This document shows positions 32,981 to 43,529 of a stretch of 64,000 bases of DNA, one piece after another (position 1 is the stretch's first letter; the number at the start of each line of letters is the position of its first letter). The notes beneath the pieces are model-generated. The model saw only the letters and a list, made by a program, of their open reading frames with translations. It had not been told where the DNA came from and did no database searches. Source of the stretch: Akanthomyces muscarius (taxonomy: Eukaryota; Ascomycota; Sordariomycetes; Hypocreales; Cordycipitaceae); NCBI RefSeq assembly GCF_028009165.1, contig NC_079244.1:3472001-3536000 (forward strand), given 5' to 3'. Both the position numbers and the translations under genes were made by a program.

Positions 32981-35900
32981 ATGGAAGACGCTCGCCGTCC
33001 ACCGCCGCAAGACAAATCCGAAACTACACCCGCCGGCGAAACCACACCACCTTTAGCCCTTTTTTCGCGAAAAGACACTACTGATCAGCGCGACGCCAGC
33101 CTCGACAAAACCGTTGCCCTTGGGACCCTGGCGACCGCGACAGCTGCATTGCCACACCAGCCCACCGTCGCATCATCCCACCACGGGTCGCCGAGCCGAG
33201 GGCAACCAGAAGAGTCCTCGTCGCCGCCTCTTAAGGATCCCACCGATGCCCTGAACTCCCCTTTGCAACATGCTCGCACAGTTTGGCTTGCAGAGTCAAT
33301 AGCTGTAGCTGACCCCGATTCCGGGTCTGAGCTTGAGCTCACCGACTTTGACATGATCAGAAAGAAGAAGTCTTTTCGCCTCGACAGGCGGCCGCCGTCC
33401 GGCACGGATACCACGACCTACGGCGCCGTGAACCTCTCGCCGGGCGAAAGCCAGTCACCATCCGAAGCCGACTCCGAAGAATACAGGCACCGCTCTAGCT
33501 ATGCGCGCGACACGAGTCGTAGCCAGCGATCGGCTATATCACGGTCATCCTCCAGAGTCTCTGAGGATCTTGACGGTGCGATTCTCGTGTCTGGAGTGGA
33601 AGGTCGCTTTGGTCCCGCCGAAACGCCGCTTGTCGATACGTTTAGCAATGGAAAGCCCGACAATTTGGACACTGATGAAGAAGATGCCTTTTCTGTCCGC
33701 GACGACACATCGACAGTCGAAGATGAAGACGAAAACTCTCCCCACGAAGCCGTCCGTGCCTCTGTGCCTCCCACCGACGATACGACCTTGTCTATAAACA
33801 CCCCGCGAATGTGGTGCCTGTCTGTGCTCTTCTCGATCTTGGGCTCATCGACCAACTTATTCTTTTCATTAAGATATCCCAGCGTCGCCATAACTCCCGT
33901 CATTGCGCTGCTTCTCGTACATCCTCTTGGTTTATTCTGGGATGTGGCTCTTAAGCGGTCCTACGACCCCGAAGAAACATTCGTGGATGGTATGCGGCAC
34001 TCGGCGATCCCAGACGAGAATGAGCCACCGGCAAGACGAACAAAGACACTTCGCTCGTGGCGGCAATGGTTCGCGCAGGGCCGCTGGAACGAAAAAGAAC
34101 ATACATGCGTCTACGTGAGCAGCAATGTCGCCTTTGGTTTTGCTTTCGCAACCGATGTCATTGTTGAGCAGACACAGTTCTACAACCAACCTGCACCCAT
34201 CACCTACCAGCTTCTACTTACTGTGTCGACCCAAATTCTGGGCTACGGCTTTGCAGGCATGGCCCGCCGGTTTCTTGTTCGTCCTAGCGGCATGATCTGG
34301 CCGGGAACATTGATGTCTGCCGCCATGTTCTCGACTCTCCATAAGCAAGAAAACAAGCCTGCCAATGGCTGGACAATCAGCCGTTGGAACTTTTTCTACA
34401 TTGTCTGGATAAGCGCTTTTGCATTCTACTTCTTGCCCGGGCTCTTAATGCCTGCGCTCAGCTACTTTAGCGTTATTACTTGGTTCGCGCCCAAAAATGT
34501 CGTCATCGCGAACCTCTTTGGCGTCACCTCCGGTCTTGGTCTATTTCCTCTGACTTTCGACTGGGCTCAAATTACATATGTCGGCTCGCCTCTACTTGTG
34601 CCGTTCTGGGCGGCCGTAAATGTGGTCGCCGGCCTCGTGGTTGTTATGTGGTTCATCGCACCGCTGTGCTACTATGCTAATGTTTTATACTCGTCATACA
34701 TGCCGATTCTCTCTACCGCCGTGTTCGACAATACGGGCAAGGTCTACAACGTCAGCAGAATTCTCACACCTGAGTTCTTGTTTGACCGCCAGGCATATCA
34801 AAACTACAGTCGAGTCTTTCTGCCCGTGACTTATATGCTCAGCTACGGGATGCAGTTTGCAGGTCTTGCAGCGCTTCTCACCCATACCCTTTGCTGGCAT
34901 GGTAGCGATATCTGGCATACCTGGAAGCGTGCTCTCGCCGAAGCGCGCGAGGAAAGCAAAGTCGCCTACGAAGCTCTCTCGGGCACACCCACAGAAACCG
35001 GCGAAACAGAGCCGGAGGATCCCCTGTCACGCCGCGATAGCCACGGCAACCGCTCAACACACTCCGGCTATGACGACCTCCTCAGCCGGGAAGATATTCA
35101 CAGCAGACTCATGAAGCGCTACAAAGATGCCCCTCTGAGCTGGTATGTCCTTACATTCCTCTCCATGACGGCCGTCGGCATCTTCATCGTCGAGTACTAC
35201 CCCATCCATCTACCGTGGTACGGTCTCTTACTCGCTCTCGCCATGGGCGCCATCTTCTTCATCCCCAACGGCATCATCATGGCCGTCACGAACCAGCACA
35301 GCAGCATCTACCTCATCTGCCAGCTCATCTGCGGCGTTGTCTTCCCCGGTCGCCCCATTGCCAACATGGTATTTGTCACGTACGGCTACATTTCTTCCGC
35401 ACAGGGCATTAAGTTCGCCGCCGACCTCAAGCTCGGCCACTACATGAAGATTCCGCCGCGCATCATGTTCATGGTGCAGGTCGTCGCCACCTTTGTCTCG
35501 TCCATCACGCAGATTGGCGTCCTCAACTGGATGTTTGTCAATGTCCGCGGCATCTGCACCGCCGAGGCCGTCAACGGCTTTACCTGTCCCATTGCGCGCG
35601 TGCACTTTAACGGTTCCATCCTTTGGGGTGTCGTCGGCCCCGGCGAGTTTTTTGGCCCCGGCGCCATCTACCGCGGCCTCGTCTGGTGCTTCCCGCTCGG
35701 CGCGCTGCTGCCCATTCCTCTGTGGCTGTACAGCCGGCGCCGCCGCGGCAGCATCCTCCGCAAGGTCAACCTCCCCGTCATCTTTGGCGCCATGGCGTGG
35801 ATCCCGCCCGCCACCGGCCTCAATTTTTCTGTCTGGGCCCTTGTCTGCTACGTCTTCAATTACGTTATCAAGCGCCGCGCTGGCGCCTGGTGGGCCAAGT

Positions 35901-36100
35901 ACACCATGACGCTCAGCGCCGCCCTCGACTCTGGCCTCGCGTTCGGCATCGTCGTCGTCTTCTTCGGCTTCATCTACCCCGGCTGGATGGCCAACTTCTC
36001 CTGGTGGGGCACAGAGGTCTACAAGCAGGGCTGCGACTGGCAGGCCTGCTCCTACAAGACGGTGCCAGACGGGGAGCATTTTGGACCACCCGCGTGGTGA
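32981..36100 (+). CDS. OPT-family oligopeptide transporter
   Basis: A single exon of 1039 residues. The first 250 residues are hydrophilic, rich in Ser, Pro and acidic residues, and probably cytoplasmic. They end in ENSPHEAVRASVPP, which corresponds to the conserved SPxxEVRA motif in front of transmembrane segment 1 of OPT transporters. The rest contains about 14-16 hydrophobic segments with family landmarks such as FPLTFDWAQITYVGSPL, FNVSRILT-like text (YNVSRILTPEFLFD) and FPNGIIMAVTNQ-type loops (FIPNGIIMAVTNQ). OPT proteins import tetra- to pentapeptides and related compounds with protons across the plasma membrane. The N-terminal tail is longer than in yeast Opt1/Opt2 and could carry phosphorylation or ubiquitylation sites. 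The gene converges on rpn1. Confidence 0.9.
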   Translation: MEDARRPPPQDKSETTPAGETTPPLALFSRKDTTDQRDASLDKTVALGTLATATAALPHQPTVASSHHGSPSRGQPEESSSPPLKDPTDALNSPLQHARTVWLAESIAVADPDSGSELELTDFDMIRKKKSFRLDRRPPSGTDTTTYGAVNLSPGESQSPSEADSEEYRHRSSYARDTSRSQRSAISRSSSRVSEDLDGAILVSGVEGRFGPAETPLVDTFSNGKPDNLDTDEEDAFSVRDDTSTVEDEDENSPHEAVRASVPPTDDTTLSINTPRMWCLSVLFSILGSSTNLFFSLRYPSVAITPVIALLLVHPLGLFWDVALKRSYDPEETFVDGMRHSAIPDENEPPARRTKTLRSWRQWFAQGRWNEKEHTCVYVSSNVAFGFAFATDVIVEQTQFYNQPAPITYQLLLTVSTQILGYGFAGMARRFLVRPSGMIWPGTLMSAAMFSTLHKQENKPANGWTISRWNFFYIVWISAFAFYFLPGLLMPALSYFSVITWFAPKNVVIANLFGVTSGLGLFPLTFDWAQITYVGSPLLVPFWAAVNVVAGLVVVMWFIAPLCYYANVLYSSYMPILSTAVFDNTGKVYNVSRILTPEFLFDRQAYQNYSRVFLPVTYMLSYGMQFAGLAALLTHTLCWHGSDIWHTWKRALAEAREESKVAYEALSGTPTETGETEPEDPLSRRDSHGNRSTHSGYDDLLSREDIHSRLMKRYKDAPLSWYVLTFLSMTAVGIFIVEYYPIHLPWYGLLLALAMGAIFFIPNGIIMAVTNQHSSIYLICQLICGVVFPGRPIANMVFVTYGYISSAQGIKFAADLKLGHYMKIPPRIMFMVQVVATFVSSITQIGVLNWMFVNVRGICTAEAVNGFTCPIARVHFNGSILWGVVGPGEFFGPGAIYRGLVWCFPLGALLPIPLWLYSRRRRGSILRKVNLPVIFGAMAWIPPATGLNFSVWALVCYVFNYVIKRRAGAWWAKYTMTLSAALDSGLAFGIVVVFFGFIYPGWMANFSWWGTEVYKQGCDWQACSYKTVPDGEHFGPPAW

Positions 36101-36546
36101 AAAGAGAAAAAACGGAAGCCGCCGTTATTAACTGGGTACACACTACATCTTATGTTCTGAATGCATTGTCATAGGAGTTTTGGGTTAGCATTTTGGTTTA
36201 ATTTCACAGTATACGAAAAAGAGATAGAATATTTTGGAAATATTAGAGTCACGATTCGTTCGAAGCCACAAAAGCTCTCACGTCTCATTTGAGAATAGAT
36301 TACTCTGAGTTTTTTGCTTCTGTCTTCGTATCTTGGCGTCTTTTTTGGTGTCTGACCTGTGTTTCACCCGGTCTCTACATACAACACAGTAGAAAATACT
36401 ATACATTGAGTTGCTAGCACCTTTGTCCGTTATCCGTACCAGTTCAAGATTATAAAGGAAAAAAGACGCCCAGAAAAGAACCTCTTCGTCAGACCCTGGT
36501 CCATGCGCACATCAATTACACTTGATGCCGTTTAATCATCATCCAT
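36101..36546. terminator. Convergent 3' flanks of the OPT gene and rpn1
   Basis: 446 bp between two stop codons on opposite strands, AT-richer than the flanking coding sequence. It should hold both 3' UTRs and polyadenylation sites. No individual poly(A) signal is assigned. Confidence 0.4.
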
Positions 36547-39414
36547 TTATTGCTCCTCTTCCCAGTCAGGGTTCTACATGCCATTGTCAGTATTGTATCA
36601 TGCGAAGGTGACGAGACATCATGGAGCGATTCATACCTTGCGCAAAACCACCAAGCCCTCGAGTGTGCTATTCAGGCTAATATACTGCTCGTCCTCGAGC
36701 TCTGCTCTCTCGCCGTACGCCAGGAGAACCGGCGTACTCTGTGTCTGCCAACCGGTGATCGTCTTGGGGCGGCCAGCCTGGCCAACAACGTCGACAGCCT
36801 GACCGACGCGAACATTGACCTTGAGGGGCTTGAGATCTTCGTCCAGTGTCACCAGGAAGCGGGGGTGCATGGCTGTGACGATAAAGTAGAGTAGGTAGTG
36901 CGAGCCGGAGGTGATAAACTCCTTGGGGTCAATCAGAGCGACCATGGTGGAGAGCAGACCGGCGGCGGCGACGCGAGACAGGACCTGGCGGTCAGTGTGG
37001 AAAGGATTGATGGACATAGTGCCCTTGCCCATGTGAAGCAGGCCCTGGGCGATGCGAACCATGAAGAGGGCATCCTGGTCGCGGTGGTAGTAGCTGGCTA
37101 GTTGGCGGAGGAGCTGCGCCAGACGCGCGTTGTTGGTGCCGGCACCGAGCATACCCATGGCGAAGATGGCATTGATGGCGACTTCAGGGTCAGTGTCGTG
37201 GCTGTATCGTGATAGAGTGTCGTAGACCTTCATCTGAGGGTTGCTGGGGCTGATGAGACCCATGGCCAGTGGGACAGCCTTGCGGATATTGGGCTCGCCA
37301 TAGTGCATTAGGTGGCCGAACTGGCGGAGAACCATTTCTTGGCCGACATCCTCACCCATGGCAACGAGCGCGATACCAATCACAGCATAAGCCTGGAGGA
37401 GCTCATCGCCCTTCTTATCGTCAGACTCTTCCTTGTGCTCGTTGCAGATGTGGAGCAGTTCCTGAATCTTGAGCACGGCACCGGTACCTGCCCAGGCACA
37501 AATCTCGGCCAGTACAGCAGTGGGCTTAGCCATGGGATGTTCGACAGCCTTGAGGGTCTCGAGAATAACGTCGACTTCCTCTTGACGGCCAAAGAACAAG
37601 AGACCAAGACCAAGAGCAAGGAAGCGAGTCCACTTGTCAGTCAACTGGCTCTTGCGGTCATCGTCCATAAGAGTGGTAACGATGGCTTCGCTGACTTCGT
37701 GGTGAGAGGATCCAACAAAGACCATACCGCAGGCCAGAGCAGCCATGGCCGAAATTTGCATATCTAGCGAAGAGTCGCTGATGATGGGCAGGAGCAGCTC
37801 GAGCAGTTCCTCCTTATTCGAACCAGCATAAGACAATCCAAGGCCCATGATACAAGCAGTGCGGACCATAGGGTTAGGTGAATTAAGCTTCTCCGTATCA
37901 GCCAGCAGCGCCAGGGCAGGCTCTGACTCGACGCGAACTCCCGAGTTCATAATGCCAATCGCAAGCATGGCTCCTGCGGAAATCTCGTTTTCGTTGGAGT
38001 ATGTGTAGCGGTCGATCTTATCAAGCCCATTCTCAATATCCCACATCAATAAGGTACCCATGGAAGCCACGGTGGACATCATGCCATCACCCTTGGTCTT
38101 CCAGACCCATGTCTCTTTCTCTCCGTCAACAAGCATCATCTTGTCGTTGCCAAAGCCTGCATTGACGAAAGCATTGACGAAAGCGGCAGCCAAGTTGTGT
38201 CTGGCAGAGTCCAGGTTGGTCATGCCCGCAACGCGGCTGCTTTCGAGGTGGCTCTTGTAAATGTCTTCTGTTGTCTTGGGCTCGAGAATGTTAAGGTCCT
38301 TAGCCAAAGTTTTAAAGTATTCGGCAAGCTTCAGGTTGGACAAGCAGTTGTTGAGCTCCTCATCCTCATCGCCAGGCAGCTCCAGTGTTATTCTTTGGCG
38401 AGCAATGAGGAAAGCTAGCTGCTTCTTCAGGGCAGGGTCCTCAGCCTTGACAAAATCGGATCGAATCAGGTCGTAATCGTGAAGTCTGATGGCCAAAACC
38501 ATGGCTCGGGCATACTGCTTGTACTCAAGATAAATTTTGTGGGCGGTGCGCAAGAACTGTTCGTTGTCGGGGTATGTGAGAAGGTTGACCATGCTGACCA
38601 TGTACAGGCAGACTCGGGAGTATGTGTTTTCGTCGACGTGTTTCGGGATCTGATCGATAATCTCAAGTTCGCTCATGAGATCCACGGCGTCTGCCTCCTG
38701 GTTGCTCTCGATAAACAGGGGAACAAGGGTCAGGGCGAGGTCAAGGAGATCCTTGGTGGGCTCATCAGCGGCGATGCGCTTGCCGTAAACCTCACCAATC
38801 TCCAACGCCAGGTGGCGAACGTATTCGTGGCCCCAAGCGCCAATGTCGGATGTAGGTGCAAGGAGTCGGAACTTGAGGGTGTCCTGTCGGTCCTCGTCGG
38901 AAAATGTCATGCCGATGACGGAGAGAACATCGGCGAGAGATGTCTTGTTATCGCCAGCGGGCCACTCCTCGTACAGGTTCGTCAAGGTCTCGTAGTGCGG
39001 TCTTAGGAATTTCAAAGGCTTCGGTACAGCCGTCATTGACGATGTGGAAGTCTTTATCGATGTCTTCATGGCCTCGAGTGCTGTCTTGTAGAGCTCTTTG
39101 TTTGATTCCTAGCAATGGTCAGTTTGCGCCTTGCAAGGGGATGGGCTTAGCTCGACGCGCACAGTCAATCGTTCCACCATCATATCGAGCTCACCCTTGA
39201 GCTGCTGGTCTTCCTCGTTAAGCTCTTCCTCGCCAGCGACTGTAGTCTGAGTTAGCATGGTAAGAGGCGGCGCATCGTCTCCATGGCACAACATACCACC
39301 CTTCTCGTCGGTCTCCTTCTTGCCGTTGACGGCAGCATTCTCGTTCTTGGGGTCATCGACAGCCTTTCCTTTTCCTTTGTCGGCCGCCTTGGGCACATCG
39401 GCGTCTTGAGCCAT
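36547..39414 (-). CDS. rpn1: 26S proteasome regulatory subunit Rpn1 (PSMD2)
   Basis: Four exons: 39414-39297, 39239-39163, 39108-36637 and 36573-36547, giving 897 residues, the normal family size. The N-terminus is charged (KGKGKAVDDPK, then ELNEEDQQLKGELDMMVERLT). The body contains the tandem proteasome/cyclosome repeats, e.g. MVRTACIMGLGLSYAG, DMQISAMAALACGMVFVG and PEVAINAIFAMGMLGAG. The last exon encodes NPDWEEEQ, matching the conserved end LRKNPDWEEE; this fixes the final 63-bp intron, since the unspliced frame would stop after LRKV. Rpn1 is a scaffold of the 19S base and docks ubiquitin receptors and Ubp6. The gene shares a 487-bp promoter region with rio2 in head-to-head orientation. 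Confidence 0.95.
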
Positions 39415-39901
39415 GTTGACGGCGATTTAGATGTGACGGGCTCTGGTTCTGAAGCTCGAGGGAGGCGTCCTCTCAAGCAATGGAAGGGTCGGGGCTATTG
39501 CGGCGGATAGTATTATACGAATTGAAAGCACCTGCGCAAGCACAATACTTGGGCGAGTGCAGATCGTTGGTAACTTGAGTTGAAGGGCGATGGAAGGTAA
39601 TGGAGCCTAGTCAGCAAAGCTATCGAACTGGCGTAGCAACTCTGAGCTCCCGGGTTACGCGAGGCGCTGCCGCCTACGCCAGGCTGTCGCCCCAGTGGAG
39701 TCACGTGTGAGCACTGGTGAGCCGTGGATGAATAAGCCGTTCAAGTGCCGTTCAATGCAGCCCACTATCGATAAGATCCAGAACCTCTTTGGGCGCCAAA
39801 TTTCTTCCACCCCACCAAGCGCATGCGCCGCGAGCACATGGACGGGAAAAGAAAACTCCCGACTTGAAATCTCAATATACAGTGCATAATTACCAGCCGC
39901 C
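39415..39901. promoter_or_regulatory. Shared divergent promoter of rpn1 and rio2
   Basis: 487 bp separate the start codons of two essential housekeeping genes transcribed away from each other. I looked for the yeast Rpn4/PACE element GGTGGCAAA and did not find an exact copy. No other element is assigned. Confidence 0.55.
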
Positions 39902-41174
39902 ATGAAGCTGGATACTAGAGCGCTGCGCCATCTGGCGGCGGAGGACTGGCGAGTCCTCACTGCTGTGAGTAGCCTCCAATCCCGCAAGTGCAGCAGGTCG
40001 AAATCTAATACGTTGCTGTCAGGTCGAGTTGGGTAGCAAAAACCACGAAATCGTACCTACAGCACTTATCGAGCGAATTGCGCGACTACGAGGCGGTGCA
40101 AGCGGTGTCCACAGAAGTATATCTGCCCTCGCCAAAGTCGGCCTGATTGCCCGAGTAAAGGAAGCCAAATACGACGGTTACCGGTTGACCTACGGTGGCC
40201 TTGACTACCTCGCCCTACATACGTATTCTAGCAAGAAGGTGGTATACAGTGTCGGCAGTAGAATCGGAGTCGGCAAAGAAAGCGACATCATGGTTGTCGC
40301 CGATCACACTGGCACGCAGCAGGTCCTCAAGATCCATCGTCTTGGCCGAATCTCGTTCCGAACAGTCAAATCGAACCGCGATTACCTGCGCAACAAATCT
40401 TCAGGCTCATGGATGTACTTGTCAAGACTTGCTGCGATGAAGGAGTACGCTTTTATGCAAGCTCTGCGGGAAGAAGGGTTTCCTGTACCAGAGCCGCTTG
40501 GCCAGTCCCGCCACACCATCGTCATGACGCTAATTGATGCCCACCCTCTCCGACAAATATCTGACGTCCCCGATCCGGCATCTTTGTACGCGGAGCTGAT
40601 TTCTCTTATCTTGCGTCTTGCCGAGCACGGTCTTATTCATGGAGACTTTAACGAATTTAACATTCTGATTAAAGAGAACAAAACGACGAACGAGGCTGGC
40701 GAGGACGAAATTACCCTGGAGCCGATTGTTATCGACTTCCCGCAGATGGTTTCTATGGAACACCAAAATGCCGAAATGTATTTTGATCGCGATGTAAACT
40801 GTATCAAGCGATTTTTTCAGCGCCGCTTCCACTTCACGGCCACACAGCCAGGCCCTTTTTTCAAGGATGCCAAGAAGCGGCTTGGAAAAGGCGGCAAGAC
40901 ACGGCTGGATGCGACGGTGGAAGCGTCAGGATTCACCAAGAAGATGCTGAAAGATCTGGAAGCAGCTATCAGAGAAAAGGGAGAAACAAGAACAGACCAA
41001 AAGTCGGGTGACGAGGACGATGATGACAATGATGACGATGAAGACGAGGAGGAGGACAGTGAAGGCGACGAAGATGCTTCCGGGGAGGAGTCTGGCCCTA
41101 TCGTCATTGGCGGAGTTGAGGCCACAGATGCCGCAGAAGAAGTCAATGACAGCATGGCTGAGTTGAAAGTATAA
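39902..41174 (+). CDS. rio2: RIO2 atypical protein kinase/ATPase
   Basis: Two exons, 39902-39964 and 40023-41174, give 404 residues. The N-terminal winged-helix domain starts MKLDTRALRHL and includes the conserved RLRGGASGVHRSISALAKVGLI. The kinase part shows the glycine-rich-like SRIGVGKESDI, the ATP-binding Lys in QQVLKIHRLGR, the catalytic loop HGDFNEFNI and the metal-binding IDFPQMVS. Rio2 acts in late cytoplasmic maturation of pre-40S ribosomal subunits. The C-terminus carries a long Asp/Glu run (about residues 345-370), a feature of fungal Rio2 tails. Start and intron are unambiguous because exon 1 supplies the missing first 21 residues. Confidence 0.95.
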
Positions 41175-41559
41175 TACTGATCAAGAAATGATAATGCCGG
41201 AATGAAAAGAGACAAACGCCACGATTTGGACAATCACCACAACACGCATTTGGAAGACTGCCATTCAGTGACTGATAAAATTATTACTTCGCCACCGCAC
41301 CAATTTTCATCACTATAGAATACAGGACATTGACAGCCATGACAAAGAAAAAAAATTATGAACACAATCCAGCAAGCGCATCAACCATCTGATAATAGAA
41401 CATAGCATGCTCGTTGCACGTGTAAAAGCTGTCACCAAAAAACGGCAGATAAAGTGATGCAACTACCTGGGAGCAAGACATCCGTGTATAGGGAATATAT
41501 CATGTGCACAGCGGCACTCCAAAAAATCAGCTGTAACATTAGAATTATTCGTCACCTGC
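41175..41559. terminator. Convergent 3' flanks of rio2 and the RRM gene
   Basis: 385 bp between two stop codons on opposite strands. The stretch is AT-rich, with an A-run at about 41347-41356. It should hold both 3' UTRs. Nothing else seen. Confidence 0.45.
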
Positions 41560-43529
41560 TTAGTGAGCCGGCTCTTTCTTGGTGAGAGAGGGCGAAGTCG
41601 GCACGTTCTCTTTCTTCACAACAGCGGCTGCGGCAGGATCGGCGTGAATCGTCGTGCCCTCATCGAACTCGGAAGTAGTGGGGGTAGAGATAGCAGCGTC
41701 CGTGCTCGAGCTTGTAGCCGCCCTGTAAAGAGAGTTAGAAAGACGACAAAGCAGTTTGCCCGGATGCATACTCGGAAAGGCCGCGTGCGGCACCCGAGTG
41801 TCTCATGGCACTGCTATCGCCGTTCGAGGACGCTGACAAGCCACTAGAACAGTTAGATAAAAACGAAGGCCGATGGAACCGAAAAATTACCTCCGTGACT
41901 GCGGAATGGAGCGACGCCACTGCGACTGTTGATTGTATAAAGTTGGGTTCAACCCAACCAACGGGGTACCATATGCACCGATGTTGTATTCATTGGTGCG
42001 AAATTGACGGCGCTCAGCAGTGACTCGCTTGAGCTCTTTCTGTGATGGAGTGTCGGCGTAGCGAATATTCATCAGCAAGCCTTCTTCGCCAATGCCAACG
42101 CCGTTGAATTTTCTAATGATTTCATCACAAACGTCGCGTGTCTCGAAGCTGGAGCTGGAGATTAGAAGAATAGCTAGAGACGATGTGAGGCGGGAAAGAC
42201 TCACCGAGCGAAGCCGACGCCACGACTGTTACCCATACTGTCTCGTAGAATTTTGCTGGAAAGAATGGTGTAGCCAAGAAAGATGGTTCCAAGCTCCTGC
42301 AACAGAATCAGTAGGCATTGTAAATCGGAGCGCAGGTTGTTCACGTACCACTTCAGTCAGGGTCTTGGGTAGGTTAGAGATGTACAAATTGGTAGACCCC
42401 TCGTCACCCTCGGCCTTCAGGCGAGAGTTGAAAGACTCCTGAGCACCATGTTAGACTAGTTTGACATTCAGCATCAAAGCACAACATACCCGGGCAAATC
42501 CCACTTCGTATCCGAGCTTGTGAAAGCCTCGAATACACATCTCGGAGTCTTCGCAAGTAAAGAACTTTGCGAAGCCGAATCTGAAAACGATTAATGCGAG
42601 AAGACGGAAGACGGATAACAGAGAGCCTACCCTTTGCAAGCACCAGTACCAGTGTCAATGATGGCCTTGGAAGTCTCGACACCGCCAAAGCGAGACGCAA
42701 AATGGAACAAAAGCTCGTCATCAGTGGTCGGGTGCAGACCACGGATGTAAACATTGCGGTTGCCGGGGATTCTATTATCAAGACTCTGCTCAACAGACTT
42801 CATCTGATTCGGCGGGGTGAAAACGGCGGGAACAGCCTTGGGGATGGCGGGCTCCTTCTTGAGAAGTTCATCAAGGGCAGCTTCCGCAACGGCAGAAAAG
42901 GTTGCCTTTGGGGCATCGTTATGCATATTCGGGAGTCCAATCTGCTGAGGTGAAGGGGTGGTGTAAGCAGACCGATCAAGGCTCGCGACGCGAGGTCCGT
43001 TGTCGCGCTGGGAGACGGCACCGTAGAACGGAGTGGCGGGAGTCGACTCGGTAGTAGAGTACGAGCCGCGACGGTTTTCAAGACCAGGTACATCTGAATG
43101 GCCTCTCTCCAAACGATGGTGACCAGCATTAGCACGACCAGGAGTATAAGGCATAAGGGGAAGAGGAACGCCGACGTATGGGGCAACGTAGCCACCATGC
43201 GGCATCGAGAAGCCCTGGTAGTGAGCGTCGTTGTTGTGGCCCATGCTGAGATGTTGGCCTGCACTGGACATTGGTGCAATAACGAACTGTCCATCGGAGC
43301 CCATCATGAAGCCATGACCGGGACCCATGGGAACAGGACCAGCGCCGCTAGGCATGTTCATGCCGCCGAGACCCATATTGGCAAATGAATTGAGCATAGC
43401 GTTGGGATCACCGTGAGCAGAAAGATGAGAGGTATGAGGCCCGCGCCCGTGGGCTGGAATATAGGAAGCAGCAACTGCAGAATTTCCGTCCATGCCGACG
43501 TCGTGCAGAGTCTGGCGGTAATAAGACAT
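41560..43529 (-). CDS. RNA-binding protein with two RRM domains (RBMS/MSSP-like)
   Basis: Seven exons: 43529-42631, 42580-42490, 42438-42349, 42296-42205, 42148-41891, 41843-41772 and 41722-41560, giving 554 residues. The six introns are all 47-56 bp. The N-terminal 260 residues are Gly/Met/Pro-rich and low in complexity. RRM1 has RNP2 VYIRGL and RNP1 KGFGFAKFF; RRM2 has RNP2 LYISNL and RNP1 RGVGFARFE. The C-terminal tail is Ser/Thr-rich and ends in KKEPAH. The closest animal arrangement is RBMS/MSSP, and fission yeast Msa1/Msa2 have a similar layout; a role in mRNA stability or translation is inferred from the domains only. The ATG at 43529 (MSYYRQTL) was chosen because upstream in-frame sequence is T-rich leader. 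An additional 5' coding exon is possible. Confidence 0.82.

Noticed and set aside
35228..36079. 283-residue minus-strand frame opposite the OPT transporter
   Set aside because: It is highly repetitive in Asp/Ala/Gly/Glu, as expected for the complement of a C-rich coding strand. The plus-strand transporter motifs cover the same bases.
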